The notes below the pieces were generated by a model. The model was not told the origin of the DNA and made no database searches. It saw only the letters and a list, made by a program, of their open reading frames with translations. This document shows positions 42,664 to 52,051 of a stretch of DNA of 64,000 nucleotides, piece after piece (the stretch's first letter is position 1; each line of letters starts with the position of its first letter). A program made the position numbers and the translations under genes. Origin of the DNA: JAYZDK01 sp964604165 (GTDB lineage: Bacteria; Myxococcota_A; UBA796; CAJQPC01). The stretch covers positions 17,741 to 81,740 of the forward strand of contig CAZRYF010000013.1 in the NCBI GenBank assembly GCA_964604165.1. Reading direction: 5' to 3'.

Positions 42664-44423
42664 GGGCTCACAACCTGGGGTCGTTGTTTCTGGGATTGTT
42701 GCAGCCAGGCGTCGCGGTAGGGGCCCGTCCGGGCCACAAGATCTTCGTGGGTTCCACTGTCCACGAGCCGGCCTTCGTCCAGGACCAGGATGCGATCCGC
42801 GTGAAGCATGGCCGATACACGGTGGGACACCAGGAGCGTGGTCGGACGCCCTCGGCCTTCACGGGTAGCCTGGGACCGGGCTCGGAGGGCGGCGATCAGG
42901 CGCTGCTCCGTGTCGTGATCCACGGCGGACAAGACGTCGTCCAGGAGCAGCAGGTCAAAGTCCCGGTACAGCCCCCTTGCCAGGGCGACTCGCTGGCGCT
43001 GGCCTCCTGAGAGCATGATTCCCCGCTCCCCCACAAGCGTGTTCAGGCCGTCTTGGAGGGCGGCAAGGTCCGTGCCCAGGGCTGCATCCTCCACAGCCTC
43101 TTTCAGGCGCTCTGGTTGGGGGTCTCCCAGGGCCACGTTCTCGGCGATGGTGTTGGAAAACAAGAACGGCGCCTGGGGCACCACGGAGAGCTGGCGCCTC
43201 CAATCGTCCAGGTCCAGGTCCAACAGGTCGGTTCCCTCGACGGAGATGCTGCCAGATGGGGCGTTGTAGCAGCGTGCGATCAGGCGCAGGAGCGTGGTCT
43301 TTCCCGAACCGGTGCGGCCAAAAAGTCCGACCATGGAGCCGCCGGGGATGTCCACACTGATGTCCTTCAACACGGGGTTGGGGTCGTCTGGGTAGGAGAA
43401 CACAAGATTCTTCAGGGAAATCCCGGGGCCTCCTGATCCTTCTCTGCGGTGACCGTTGGCCCCTTCAGGCCGCTCGGGGATTGCGTGCAGGATTTCTTCA
43501 ATTCGAACCAGGCTGGCGAGACCTCGCTGGAAGACGCTCAAGAGCCACCCGAGGGAGCGCAAGGGCATCAGGAGAATCCCTACATAGGTGGTGAATGCCA
43601 CCAGTTGTCCGATGCTGATGGTACCGGCAGCCGTCAGTCGGCCTCCCAGGAGGAGCAGGACCGCAAGGGAGAGGCTGCCGGCCAGTTTGAGCAAGGGCAT
43701 GTGAAGGGACCGGACCCAGGCGAGATCCAGGTTCACCTTGAGGTAGACCTCGTTGCGCTCCAGGAAACGGTCACGAAAGGCACTCTCTGCGTTGAATCCT
43801 TGGATGGTGTGAATGCCCTGGAGGCTGGAGAGCACGTTTTCTGAGAGGGCAGAGAGAGCTTCCTGGCTCTCCCGCACCAGGGTAAAGAGGCGCCGCATGC
43901 CCAGCTGCACCACGCAGATGGCCAGAAGGATGGGGGCCAGGGCCAGCAACGTGAGCATGGGGGAGATGCGCACCATTTCTGCCCCGGCCAGGGAGATGGC
44001 GGCGGTGACATTGAAGATCTGCAGTCCCCCAAACCCCACAAGCGCCCGAAGCATGGTCACGTCGTTGCTGACCCGTGACACAATGTCCCCCACCTTCCAG
44101 CGGGCGTAGAAGTCGGGCTGTAGAAGCAGCAGCTTGTGGAACAGGTTGTTCTTGAGGCGGTACTCCAACATGCGCCCAGGGGTGAAGAACAGCACCCGGG
44201 ACAAGGTCCGCACCACCAGAATGGCTGCGCCCATCACGGCGATCCGCACCATGGCCCGGCGAATCATCGCCGGATCCCCCCCCAGGGCATCCACGGCTAC
44301 GGCAAGCTCCAGGGGAATCTGGACGGTGATCCAGTTGGTGGCCAGCAGAAAGACCGTGCCCGCTGCGTACCAGTGCCAGTAGCGCAGCGCGTAGCGCCGC
44401 AGAAACGAAATCAATCGCCTCAA
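42660..44423 (-). CDS. ABC exporter half-transporter (MdlA-like), first subunit
   Basis: The 587-residue type I exporter subunit has six helices in residues 1-300. The ATPase shows Walker A 'VGLFGRTGSGKTTLLRLI', signature 'IMLSGGQRQRVALARGL' (consensus LSGGQ), Walker B 'LLLLDDVLSAVDHDT', where the catalytic Glu is Asp, and 'LLVSHRVSAMLHADR'. In asymmetric exporters one site carries such an Asp and is degenerate, which fits pairing with the gene at 40930-42663. The start overlaps the stop of the small retropepsin-like gene. Confidence 0.93.
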   Translation of the reverse strand: MRRLISFLRRYALRYWHWYAAGTVFLLATNWITVQIPLELAVAVDALGGDPAMIRRAMVRIAVMGAAILVVRTLSRVLFFTPGRMLEYRLKNNLFHKLLLLQPDFYARWKVGDIVSRVSNDVTMLRALVGFGGLQIFNVTAAISLAGAEMVRISPMLTLLALAPILLAICVVQLGMRRLFTLVRESQEALSALSENVLSSLQGIHTIQGFNAESAFRDRFLERNEVYLKVNLDLAWVRSLHMPLLKLAGSLSLAVLLLLGGRLTAAGTISIGQLVAFTTYVGILLMPLRSLGWLLSVFQRGLASLVRIEEILHAIPERPEGANGHRREGSGGPGISLKNLVFSYPDDPNPVLKDISVDIPGGSMVGLFGRTGSGKTTLLRLIARCYNAPSGSISVEGTDLLDLDLDDWRRQLSVVPQAPFLFSNTIAENVALGDPQPERLKEAVEDAALGTDLAALQDGLNTLVGERGIMLSGGQRQRVALARGLYRDFDLLLLDDVLSAVDHDTEQRLIAALRARSQATREGRGRPTTLLVSHRVSAMLHADRILVLDEGRLVDSGTHEDLVARTGPYRDAWLQQSQKQRPQVVSP

Positions 44424-44878
44424 TTCGAGCTACCCACCCAACTCCGGGAAGGGTCCACCAGAAAGCGGCCCGCAAGTGCATCGCGGCCCAACACCAGGTG
44501 AGGTGGGCCAGAGGTGGCGACAAGAGTCAGCTTGGCGGAAAAACGAGCGCCCGCCAGGAGCACCACCAACTCCACCTCCAACTCCTCACTGTCCGGGACC
44601 AACGGCAGGTCCAATTCGCTCTTGCCCAGGGAGAGCGAAATGCGTCCGGGGGCCACCTGGCGCATCTCCCCGTGCAGTGACGAGGTCTCCCGACCCGTGG
44701 CGCACCAGGTCTTCAGGTCCTTCACACCCCACTCCGGGAACGCCACGCGCTCCATCCATCCCACAGTGACAAGCTCCATCCAAAGGGAATCACTGATCTC
44801 ATCGCTCTCGTCTTCCAGGGCCCACTGCTCTTCTTCAGGCGGGGGATTGGTGTCGGATTCGTCTTTTTGGGAGGACAT
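44420..44878 (-). CDS. RimK-associated retropepsin-like protein with the catalytic Asp missing
   Basis: The 152-residue protein has an acidic N-terminus (1-32), then a domain matching the putative ATP-dependent zinc protease / retropepsin-like family found with RimK: 'VGWMERVAFPEWGVKDLK' and 'LVLGRDALAGRFLVDPSRS'. Family members have a V-D-T-G-A-R-T-S-A-L-H catalytic loop. Here the loop is 'CATGRETSSLHGEM', so the active Asp is replaced by Ala60 and the following Ala by Arg. It is therefore unlikely to be a protease and may be a binding protein. It overlaps the ABC exporter start (ATGA), suggesting an accessory role there. Confidence 0.8.
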   Translation of the reverse strand: MSSQKDESDTNPPPEEEQWALEDESDEISDSLWMELVTVGWMERVAFPEWGVKDLKTWCATGRETSSLHGEMRQVAPGRISLSLGKSELDLPLVPDSEELEVELVVLLAGARFSAKLTLVATSGPPHLVLGRDALAGRFLVDPSRSWVGSSN

Positions 44879-44927
44879 CGGGCCCTACTCTACCCCGCGA
44901 CCTGTGCGCTGTGGATATGCTCCCCCT

Positions 44928-46409
44928 GTGATTTCCGCACTTCTCTGGGTGGGCATGGTTCTCGCGGGTCCGATGCAGGATGCCCAGGAGTTGGTGCGTC
45001 TGGGGCCCAGGGTGGCGGGGACCGAGGGTGGAGACAGGGCCCAAGCCTGGGTGTTGGGGGAGCTGGCAGAGGCTGGATACCCTGCGCGGCGCTTGGGTGG
45101 TCCTCCCGGTGCAGGTGTGGTGGTGGGGTGCCAACCGGGGGACGGCCCGGCCTTCTGGGTGTTGGCGCACACCGATGTTGTTCACCAGAACAGTCCAGGT
45201 GCGGTGGACAACGCGGCGGCTGTGGGGGTGGCGCTGGAAGTGGCGCGCCAGGTGCGGAGAGAAGGTCTGCCGGTGCGGGCCTGTTTTGGTTTCCCCGATG
45301 GGGAGGAGCTCGGACTCTACGGATCCCGGGTGCTTCAGGCTCGACTGGATCATGCCCCGGCTATGGTGGTGGCCCTCGATTTGCTGGGGCAGGGGGAGCT
45401 CACGGCCATGGGGCTGGGCCGAGACTGGGGTGAGCGCAGGCTTCGGTGGCTCCTGGGTGCTGCCCGGGTTCAGGTGCCTTACGCCTACCGCACTTTTTCC
45501 CGCATTTTTCCGGGACGAGAGCGTTCGGACCACGCGCCGTTTGCAGCGGCCGGTGTGCCAGCCCTGTTGTTGCTGGGTCGAGGCGAGGCCGGTGTCTATT
45601 GGTCGTACCACACGGAACACGATGGGCTGGATCGGTTGGAGCCCGATGCGGTGAGCGCAGCCACCGCCGCTCTGGTCTCCCTCTTGAGATCGGGACCTCC
45701 CCCTGTGGCTGAGGGTGGCGTTGCGGTGGTGGTTCCGGGGACTGACAAGGTGCTGGGAGATCTCTGGGTGTGGGTGCTCGTGGCCATGGGAGTCGGCGGA
45801 GGGATTGTCACGGGTCTCCGCTGGTGGCGGGAGGCGCTCTTGGGTTTTGGGTGGTGTCTTCTGGCCACACTCGGGGGATGGGTCGCCTGGGAAGTGGCGG
45901 CATGGGGGCGGCCGGCCCACGGGTCCCTGGCGGAGCCTCTGACCTCCTTGTGGTGGGTTGGGGCCCTGGGGGTGCTGGGGTTTGCTCCCCACCGGGAGCG
46001 GGGCATTGCGGGGGGGGCTCTGGCCAGCGCCTGGCTGGCCCTTGGATTCCTGGCCCTGGATGCGACCCTCGCGTTGCCTTGGGCGGTGGTGGCCCTTGCC
46101 CTGGCCATGGGGAGCCGCGCCTGGCCCTTGATGATCTTGGCCTTGCCTATTCCCCTGTACGTGGCAGGGTCGGATCTCTGGCGCGAGCTGGTCTTTCACC
46201 AGGTGATTCCGGAGGGGGGAGCCTGGTGGATGCCAGTACGGGCCCTGGTGTTGTGGCCCCTGTGCTGCGTGGCTCTTTCGGTTCGAAGGGCGCCGCCGCT
46301 CTTCTGGGCCATCGGATTGGGGCTTGCATTGCTCGGCTTGGGGTACCGGGTGGCCTTGTTGGAGCCCTTTGAACCTCCCTTTGCGCCTCGGCATGCGCTG
46401 GTGCCTTAG
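44928..46409 (+). CDS. Membrane M28-family zinc aminopeptidase
   Basis: The protein is about 493 residues from GTG 44928 (GTG 44904 is also possible). The N-terminus is hydrophobic and signal-like. The peptidase domain has the M28 metal ligands: His in 'LAHTDVVHQNSPG', bridging Asp in 'AVDNAAAVG', Glu pair in 'FPDGEELGLYGS', Asp in 'VVALDLLGQGE' and His in 'YHTEHDGLDRLE'. The C-terminal 200 residues are a run of seven or so hydrophobic helices, giving an architecture like eukaryotic Fxna/ER metallopeptidases. It probably cleaves peptides at the outer face of the inner membrane. It is divergent from the retropepsin-like gene. Confidence 0.88.
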   Translation: MISALLWVGMVLAGPMQDAQELVRLGPRVAGTEGGDRAQAWVLGELAEAGYPARRLGGPPGAGVVVGCQPGDGPAFWVLAHTDVVHQNSPGAVDNAAAVGVALEVARQVRREGLPVRACFGFPDGEELGLYGSRVLQARLDHAPAMVVALDLLGQGELTAMGLGRDWGERRLRWLLGAARVQVPYAYRTFSRIFPGRERSDHAPFAAAGVPALLLLGRGEAGVYWSYHTEHDGLDRLEPDAVSAATAALVSLLRSGPPPVAEGGVAVVVPGTDKVLGDLWVWVLVAMGVGGGIVTGLRWWREALLGFGWCLLATLGGWVAWEVAAWGRPAHGSLAEPLTSLWWVGALGVLGFAPHRERGIAGGALASAWLALGFLALDATLALPWAVVALALAMGSRAWPLMILALPIPLYVAGSDLWRELVFHQVIPEGGAWWMPVRALVLWPLCCVALSVRRAPPLFWAIGLGLALLGLGYRVALLEPFEPPFAPRHALVP

Positions 46410-46470
46410 CTCGTCAACCCGGCTGCCATTCGGATACAACGGAGGGCACAAGCAGATTGGAGACTGGACC

Positions 46471-48462
46471 ATGGTAAAGAAACGGACCCTCTTGTTGAGC
46501 ATGCTTCTGCTGGGCGGGGGCAGCGCCTGTCTGCCGACCCCCGACAAGGTCGATACGGGCTCGGGGGACACAGTCGACAGCACGGTGAAGTCCGGAGATC
46601 TGGACGGCGACGGCTATATCTCTGAAGCTGATTGTGACGATGAAAACGCGGAGATCCACCCGGGGATGGAGGAGATCTGCAACGGGTTGGACGACAATTG
46701 CAATGGGGTGGTGGACGAGGGATTCGGGGATGTGGACGAGGACGGCATCTCGGACTGTGTAGATGCGGAAGACTGCGATGGGCTGGACAACGATGGGGAT
46801 GGGGAGATCGATGAGGACTTCGGCGATGTAGATGGCGATGGGGTTGCAGACTGCCTGGATGGAGAGGAATGCGACGGCGTGGACAACAACGGTGATGGGG
46901 CCGTGGACGAAGGCTACGACGCCGATGGCGATGGATATACGTCCTGCGGCACTGAGGCCGTGGCGGCGGACTGCGACGACCTGGATGCCTCGATCCACCC
47001 GGGTGCCGCCGAGGTGGATGGAAACTCGGTGGATGAAGACTGCGACCTGCTCGTGGACGAGGGAAACTGGCAAGTGGGGGACCTGGTGATCACCGAGGTG
47101 CTGGTAAATCCGGGGCATGTCTCCGATCCAAAGGGCGAGTGGGTTGAGCTGTACAACGCGAGTGGTGGCACCTTGAACCTCAACGGGGTGCAGCTGGTCT
47201 CGGGAACCGAGATTTACGCGCTCGATTCGGAGACGTTGATCTCCTTGGACCCCGAGAGTGTCTATGTCGTGGGTGCCAGCACCTTGACCCAGGAGAACGG
47301 GCGGGCTGCCGTTGACCATGCGTGGTCTTCAATTCAACTGGGCAATGAGACCGACAGCATCGCCCTGCACGTGGAAGGCCTGGTCATCGATCGGGTGGAC
47401 TGGGATGATGGCGCCACAATGCTGGACCCAAACGGGGCGAGTCTGCACCTGGACCCCTGGTATTTCAACGACACGGACAACGATCTGCCAGCCAGCTGGT
47501 GTGTGGGCTTTGAAGCTTGGAGCGTGGGATCGGACCTCGGCTCACCGGGTGTGGTGAACGATTATTGCCCCGAGTTTGACCGGGACCTGGATGGCTTCAA
47601 CCCCTCCACCGGGGACTGCGACGAGGACGATGCGACGGTGTATCCAGGTGCCACCGAGACCTGGTACGACGGCGTCGACCAGAACTGCGACGGGTTGGAT
47701 GACTTTGATGCCGACCAGGACGGGCAGGGTTCCGATGCCCATGGCGGCACGGATTGCAACGATGCAGATGCCGCCATCCACCCCGGGGCCACGGAAGTCT
47801 GCGACGGCGTGGACAACGACTGTGACGGCACGGTGGATGGGGCCACCGCTGCGGATGCCTTTACCTGGTTCCCGGATGTGGATGGAGACTCCTACGGCGA
47901 TCCGAACAGCGGCGTCGTGGATTGCTCGGCTCCCAGCGGCTACATCGCGACAGGCCAGGACTGTGATGACTCGGACGCCACCATCCATCCAGCCGCCGCA
48001 GAAGACTGTGATGATGCCATCGATCATGACTGCAACGGCTTTTCCACCTGCTCCTCCTGCGGAGACGGTGTGCTGGACCTGGACGAGGAATACGAACCAC
48101 CCCCGGGTCCGTTCACCCACCTGCTTGTGGACAGCCAGACCTGCCGGTGGGACTTCTCTGGCGTGAGCCAGCTGTACTGCAACGGAAGCTGCTCCTGGGC
48201 GGGAGGGAGCGACTGCGACCAGGACGACGCCGACCTTTTCTGCCAGCTGATCATGGACAACGAAAACTCCACAGCGACCAGCTACTCCATGCTCACCGCG
48301 CTGGCCGAGCCGGGGATTCCCTGCAACCACAGCACCTATGGCGCAGCCATCAGCGGCGTGGATCGGGGAGTGGGGATCACGATGACCTGGCAGGACTCTT
48401 CCATTCTCGCGAACCATGGCCCGGGCACGGTGATCACGGACCCTGTCTGCACGAACCCCTAG
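46471..48462 (+). CDS. Lipoprotein with MopE repeats around a lamin-tail domain
   Basis: The 663-residue protein starts at ATG 46471 with signal 'MVKKRTLLLSMLLLGGGSAC', the Cys being a lipobox residue. Residues 35-200 hold Asp-rich repeats; two are full MopE units ('DCDDENAEIHPGMEEICNG', 'DCDDLDASIHPGAAEVDG') and others are plain D-x-D-G-D loops. A lamin-tail-like beta domain follows ('GDLVITEVLVNPGHVSDPKG', 'GEWVELYNASGGTLNL', 'DSIALHVEGLVIDRV'). Then come three more MopE units and a Cys-rich tail of about 140 residues. The giant lipoprotein at 24707 shares the repeat type. It is probably an outer-surface protein; a calcium-dependent structural role is inferred. Confidence 0.9.
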   Translation: MVKKRTLLLSMLLLGGGSACLPTPDKVDTGSGDTVDSTVKSGDLDGDGYISEADCDDENAEIHPGMEEICNGLDDNCNGVVDEGFGDVDEDGISDCVDAEDCDGLDNDGDGEIDEDFGDVDGDGVADCLDGEECDGVDNNGDGAVDEGYDADGDGYTSCGTEAVAADCDDLDASIHPGAAEVDGNSVDEDCDLLVDEGNWQVGDLVITEVLVNPGHVSDPKGEWVELYNASGGTLNLNGVQLVSGTEIYALDSETLISLDPESVYVVGASTLTQENGRAAVDHAWSSIQLGNETDSIALHVEGLVIDRVDWDDGATMLDPNGASLHLDPWYFNDTDNDLPASWCVGFEAWSVGSDLGSPGVVNDYCPEFDRDLDGFNPSTGDCDEDDATVYPGATETWYDGVDQNCDGLDDFDADQDGQGSDAHGGTDCNDADAAIHPGATEVCDGVDNDCDGTVDGATAADAFTWFPDVDGDSYGDPNSGVVDCSAPSGYIATGQDCDDSDATIHPAAAEDCDDAIDHDCNGFSTCSSCGDGVLDLDEEYEPPPGPFTHLLVDSQTCRWDFSGVSQLYCNGSCSWAGGSDCDQDDADLFCQLIMDNENSTATSYSMLTALAEPGIPCNHSTYGAAISGVDRGVGITMTWQDSSILANHGPGTVITDPVCTNP

Positions 48463-50651
48463 GTGGCTTGGGCGCCCGCCGATGGATCCCCCCCTCGGCT
48501 GTCTCAGCTGGTGGCACTGCTCGCCGTCTCTGGCTTTGCGTCCCTGGTCTATGAGCTGCTTTGGATGCGGCGTTTTTCCCTGGTGTTCGGCAGCGGTGCC
48601 TTGTCGGTCACCTTGACGGTGGCCACGCTCTTTGGAGGCATGGGCCTCGGTGGGCTCCTGGCCGGCACGGCTGGGGGGAGCGGGCCCTTGCGGCGGTATG
48701 CGGTGCTAGAGGCCCTGGCGGCTCTGTGGGCCCTGGCCTTGCCCGGTGCCTTGGGCGTGCTCTCGGTTGGGGTGCGAGAACATCCTGGGTTGGGCATGCA
48801 GGCGGCCTTGGTGATCGCCCTGGCTGGGCCGCCTGCCCTGGCCTTGGGCGCCACGCTGCCTGTGGTGGCGGGGGGCTCTCCCGATCCCGGGATGTGGCCA
48901 CGGCCTACGCGGCCAACACCGCGGGTGCCGTAGCGGGGGTGGTGGCGCTGCCTTTGGTGCTGCTGCCCCATTTGGGGGTGCGGGGGTCGGAGCTTCTTGC
49001 GGTGGCGTTGGCCCTTCTGGTGTCGGCGGTGGCGTGGCGTCTGCCCTGGCCGGAGCCGGTGCAGGCTTCGGTGCCCTCGGGCCATCCCAGGGGGCTGCAT
49101 CACGGGTCGGCGTTGTGGGCGGTCGGAATCTCAGGTGCGGTGGCCATGTCTTTGCAGGTGGCTTGGACTCGTCTGGCAGCGGTCTTGTTGGGACCATCCA
49201 TTTACGCCTTTGCAGCGGTCCTGGCCGTCTTCTTGTCCTTTGTGGCGGCGGGGGCGGCCCTTGGGCGACGCTGGACCCGTCCCGAGGCTATGGGGACCGC
49301 GCTGGCCGCCCTCGGGCTTCTGTCCCTGTTGGGGGCGTTGCTCTACGGGCAACTTCCGGTGTTGCTCGGCGTGGGGTTCGGCAATGTGGGTCCCGCAGGC
49401 ATGATGTGGGTGTCGCTATACCTGTTGCTTTTTGCCATGGCAGGCGCACCGCTTGCTTCCGGAGTGGTCTTTTCCTGCGCTCTTTCTCTGGCCCAGGGGA
49501 GCGAGCAGCAAGCCACAGCAAGGGTCTACGGGGTGAACACCCTGGCCGGGGTGGTGGGGTCGGCTGCCACGGGCCTGTGGTTGGTTCCAAGGTTGGGGGT
49601 GCAGGGGTGTGTGACCCTGGCGGCGTGCGTGGCGTTTGTGGGGGCGGCTGTGTTGCTTCGCCGCTCTTGGCCCGTGGTGTTGGGGGCGGTCCTGGTGGCG
49701 GTGCAGCCGGCGTGGGATGGCCGATTGTATGCGGTCGGGGTCTACAACCGCATTGCCGCGTTCTCCCACATCACCCCCGGTGCGCTTCGGGCTTTTGCGG
49801 ACACCGGGTGGGATCTCCTCTTTTACAAGGAGGGTCGGACGGCGGCGGTGGCGGTGGGCCACTCCCGGCAGAGCAACAACCGGTGGCTCTCCATCAACGG
49901 CAAGGTGGATGCCTCCACCGGAGTCGATATGCCTACGCAGACGCTTGCCGGCACGATCCCGGTGCGCATGGCTGCCAGCCCCAAGCGGGGTCTCGTGGTG
50001 GGGCTCGCCACGGGGGTGACCGCTGGGGCCATGTTGGACGCGGGGTTGGAGGACCTGGAGGTGGTGGAGCTGGAGCCGGCTGTGGTGGCGGCTTCGCGCT
50101 TCTTCGATCACGTCAGCGGTGCCCCACTGGACAATCCTCGCACCCGGTTGGTGCTGGAGGATGCCCGGTCCGTTCTCGGTCGGAAGGGTCCGCTTCTGGA
50201 TGTGATTGTCTCTGAGCCATCCAATCCCTGGATCACCGGAGTCTCCAACCTCTTCACCCGGGAGTATTGGCAGCTGGGGAAGTCGCGCCTGGCCCCGGGG
50301 GGCGTTTTCTGCCAGTGGGTGCAGCTCTACGGGCTCCAGACCGAGGAGTTTCGGGCCATCGTGCACACCTTTTCCAGCGTGTTTCCGGAGGTGTGGCTCT
50401 TTGAGACGGTCCCGGGGGCCGATGTGCTTCTTGTGGCGGGGGGAAGTCCGGCAGGTGCTGACCTGCCGGTACCGACCCTGGATCCAACGCAGGTGCGGGC
50501 CCTGGCCCAAGGGGGCGGTTGGAACACGGATGATCGGCCCCGGGTGGAGCTGGCGGCCCCGAAGGCCCTGCACCAGGACACCGGCAACCGAAACAGCCTC
50601 TTGATTCAACAATTCGCTGGGCCTCTCAAGGTGCCCGCATCCCTGCCGTAG
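48463..50651 (+). pseudogene. Spermidine-synthase-like membrane fusion protein, frameshifted
   Basis: The gene starts at GTG 48463 directly after the lipoprotein stop. Frame 1 encodes the first helices ('LLAVSGFASLVYELLWMRR', 'LGATLPVVAG') to about 48880; the family sequence then continues in frame 3 ('RDVATAYAANTAGAV'), which stays open to 50651. The switch falls on a run of six G at 48870-48875: one extra G would join the frames into about 729 residues. The N-terminal half is an MFS-like membrane domain; the C-terminal half is a spermidine-synthase-type Rossmann domain ('GLVVGLATGVTAGAML', 'DVIVSEPSNPWITGVSNLFT'). The broken frame could be a sequencing error, a real mutation or slippage. 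No partner for polyamine synthesis is nearby. Confidence 0.78.
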
Positions 50652-50668
50652 AGGGAAGGGGAGGTTCC

Positions 50669-52051
50669 GTGATCCGGATCAGCCTTTGCATCATCGCGCG
50701 CGATGAGGAGCGATTTCTGTCCGGTTGTCTGGCCTCTGTCGCGGGGGCTGTGGACGAGATTGTTTTGGTGGACACCGGCAGCACGGACCGCACCGTGGAG
50801 ATCGCCCAGGCTGCGGGGGCCACTGTCGTGCACCACGCGTGGAATGAAGACTTTTCCGCTGCCCGGAATGCTGGTCTGGAGGTGGCTTCCGGGGACTGGA
50901 TCTTGCTGTTGGATGCAGACGAGCGCCTCGCCCCAGGCGCTGGAGTGACCTTGCGGGCGGCGGTGAGCCAGGGTGGTTTTTTCTGCGGTCTCTTGCGTCT
51001 CACCGATGCGGATCGCCTGGGTGCCACCGTGCACGAAGTGCTGGATGGATCCGCAGCCCTTCGGGAGCCTGTCTGGTTGGCCCGCTTGTTTCGTCGTACC
51101 GCAGACTTTCGTTGGGAAGGCCGGGTCCATGAACATGTAAACACCTGGTTGGCGGCCCATGGTGGCCGGGCGACTCTGGTGGAGGCAGACATTGTGCACT
51201 ACGGAGCGGTGCCGTCCCTGCGGTTGGACAAGAGCAAGGATGAACGCAACATGCGCCTCCTTCGCAGGGAGATTGCCGAGTCCCCGGACAACTGGCCTGC
51301 CCGCTCCTGTCTCGCTGAGAACTGCCTCCACGACGGCCATCTTCAGGAGGCCCGGGAGCAGGCCCAGGCCGCGTGGGAGACGCTTCTTGCGGCCTTGCCC
51401 CACATGGAGACGGCTCCTTGCGGCGTGGTGAAGGCATTGACGGTGTTCGCGGCGGTGCTCCTGCAGGAGGGTGCCATCCAGGAAGCCCTGGTGGTGTTGG
51501 AGGAGGGCGAGGCCTTTGGGTTGGCCCACCCCAACCCCAGCTACCTGGAAGGTCTGGCCCGAGAAAACCTGGCTCTGCACGACCCGTCCCTCCGGGAGGA
51601 GCACCTGGCGAGGGCAGGCGCTGCCTTTGAACGCGCGCTCTCATTCCAGGGCTGTCCCTTGCTGGATCCGCCCATCCAGGGAGCGACGGGTGCAGCCTCT
51701 CGTCTTCGCCTGGGAGTGGTGCGCCTGCAGCAGGGGAATTGGGATGCTGCCCTGCGGGAGCTTCACCAGGCCGGGGCCCAGGCCAAAGATCCCACAGAAG
51801 CACGCCTTGCCATTGCGGAGGTCTGGATCGAACAGGGCCGCAGTGCCGAAGCGCTGGAGCTGTTGGAGACGGGCCTGGACGAGACGGCTCCTGCTGATGC
51901 CTGGCTTCTGGCGGCGGATGCGGCGCGACGCCTGGGTGAAGCCGAAATCTTTGAGACCTGCCTGCAGCAAGCCTACGAGCGGGTTCGGGACCACCTGGTA
52001 GGCCTGCACCGGCTGGAGCGCCTGAACGGGTTGTTGGCGTTGGCGGGTTAG
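50669..52051 (+). CDS. Family 2 glycosyltransferase with TPR domain
   Basis: The 460-residue protein starts at GTG 50669, supported by GGGGAGG four bases upstream. Residues 1-220 are a GT-A domain: 'ISLCIIARDEERFLSGCL', 'IVLVDTGSTDRTVEIA', 'WNEDFSAARNAGL' and 'WILLLDADERLAPG' with the D-x-D metal site. The C-terminal half is tetratricopeptide-like helices ('AREQAQAAWETLLAAL', 'RLGVVRLQQGNWDAALREL', 'EVWIEQGRSAEALELL'). This architecture is common in glycan-modifying transferases acting on proteins or lipids. The last four bases overlap the beta-helix gene tail to tail. Confidence 0.92.
   Translation: MIRISLCIIARDEERFLSGCLASVAGAVDEIVLVDTGSTDRTVEIAQAAGATVVHHAWNEDFSAARNAGLEVASGDWILLLDADERLAPGAGVTLRAAVSQGGFFCGLLRLTDADRLGATVHEVLDGSAALREPVWLARLFRRTADFRWEGRVHEHVNTWLAAHGGRATLVEADIVHYGAVPSLRLDKSKDERNMRLLRREIAESPDNWPARSCLAENCLHDGHLQEAREQAQAAWETLLAALPHMETAPCGVVKALTVFAAVLLQEGAIQEALVVLEEGEAFGLAHPNPSYLEGLARENLALHDPSLREEHLARAGAAFERALSFQGCPLLDPPIQGATGAASRLRLGVVRLQQGNWDAALRELHQAGAQAKDPTEARLAIAEVWIEQGRSAEALELLETGLDETAPADAWLLAADAARRLGEAEIFETCLQQAYERVRDHLVGLHRLERLNGLLALAG

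Noticed and set aside
44514..44927. N-terminal extension of the M28 peptidase frame overlapping the retropepsin-like gene.
   Set aside because: The extension is Arg/Ser-rich and overlaps a real gene on the other strand; the hydrophobic leader begins at GTG 44928 or 44904.
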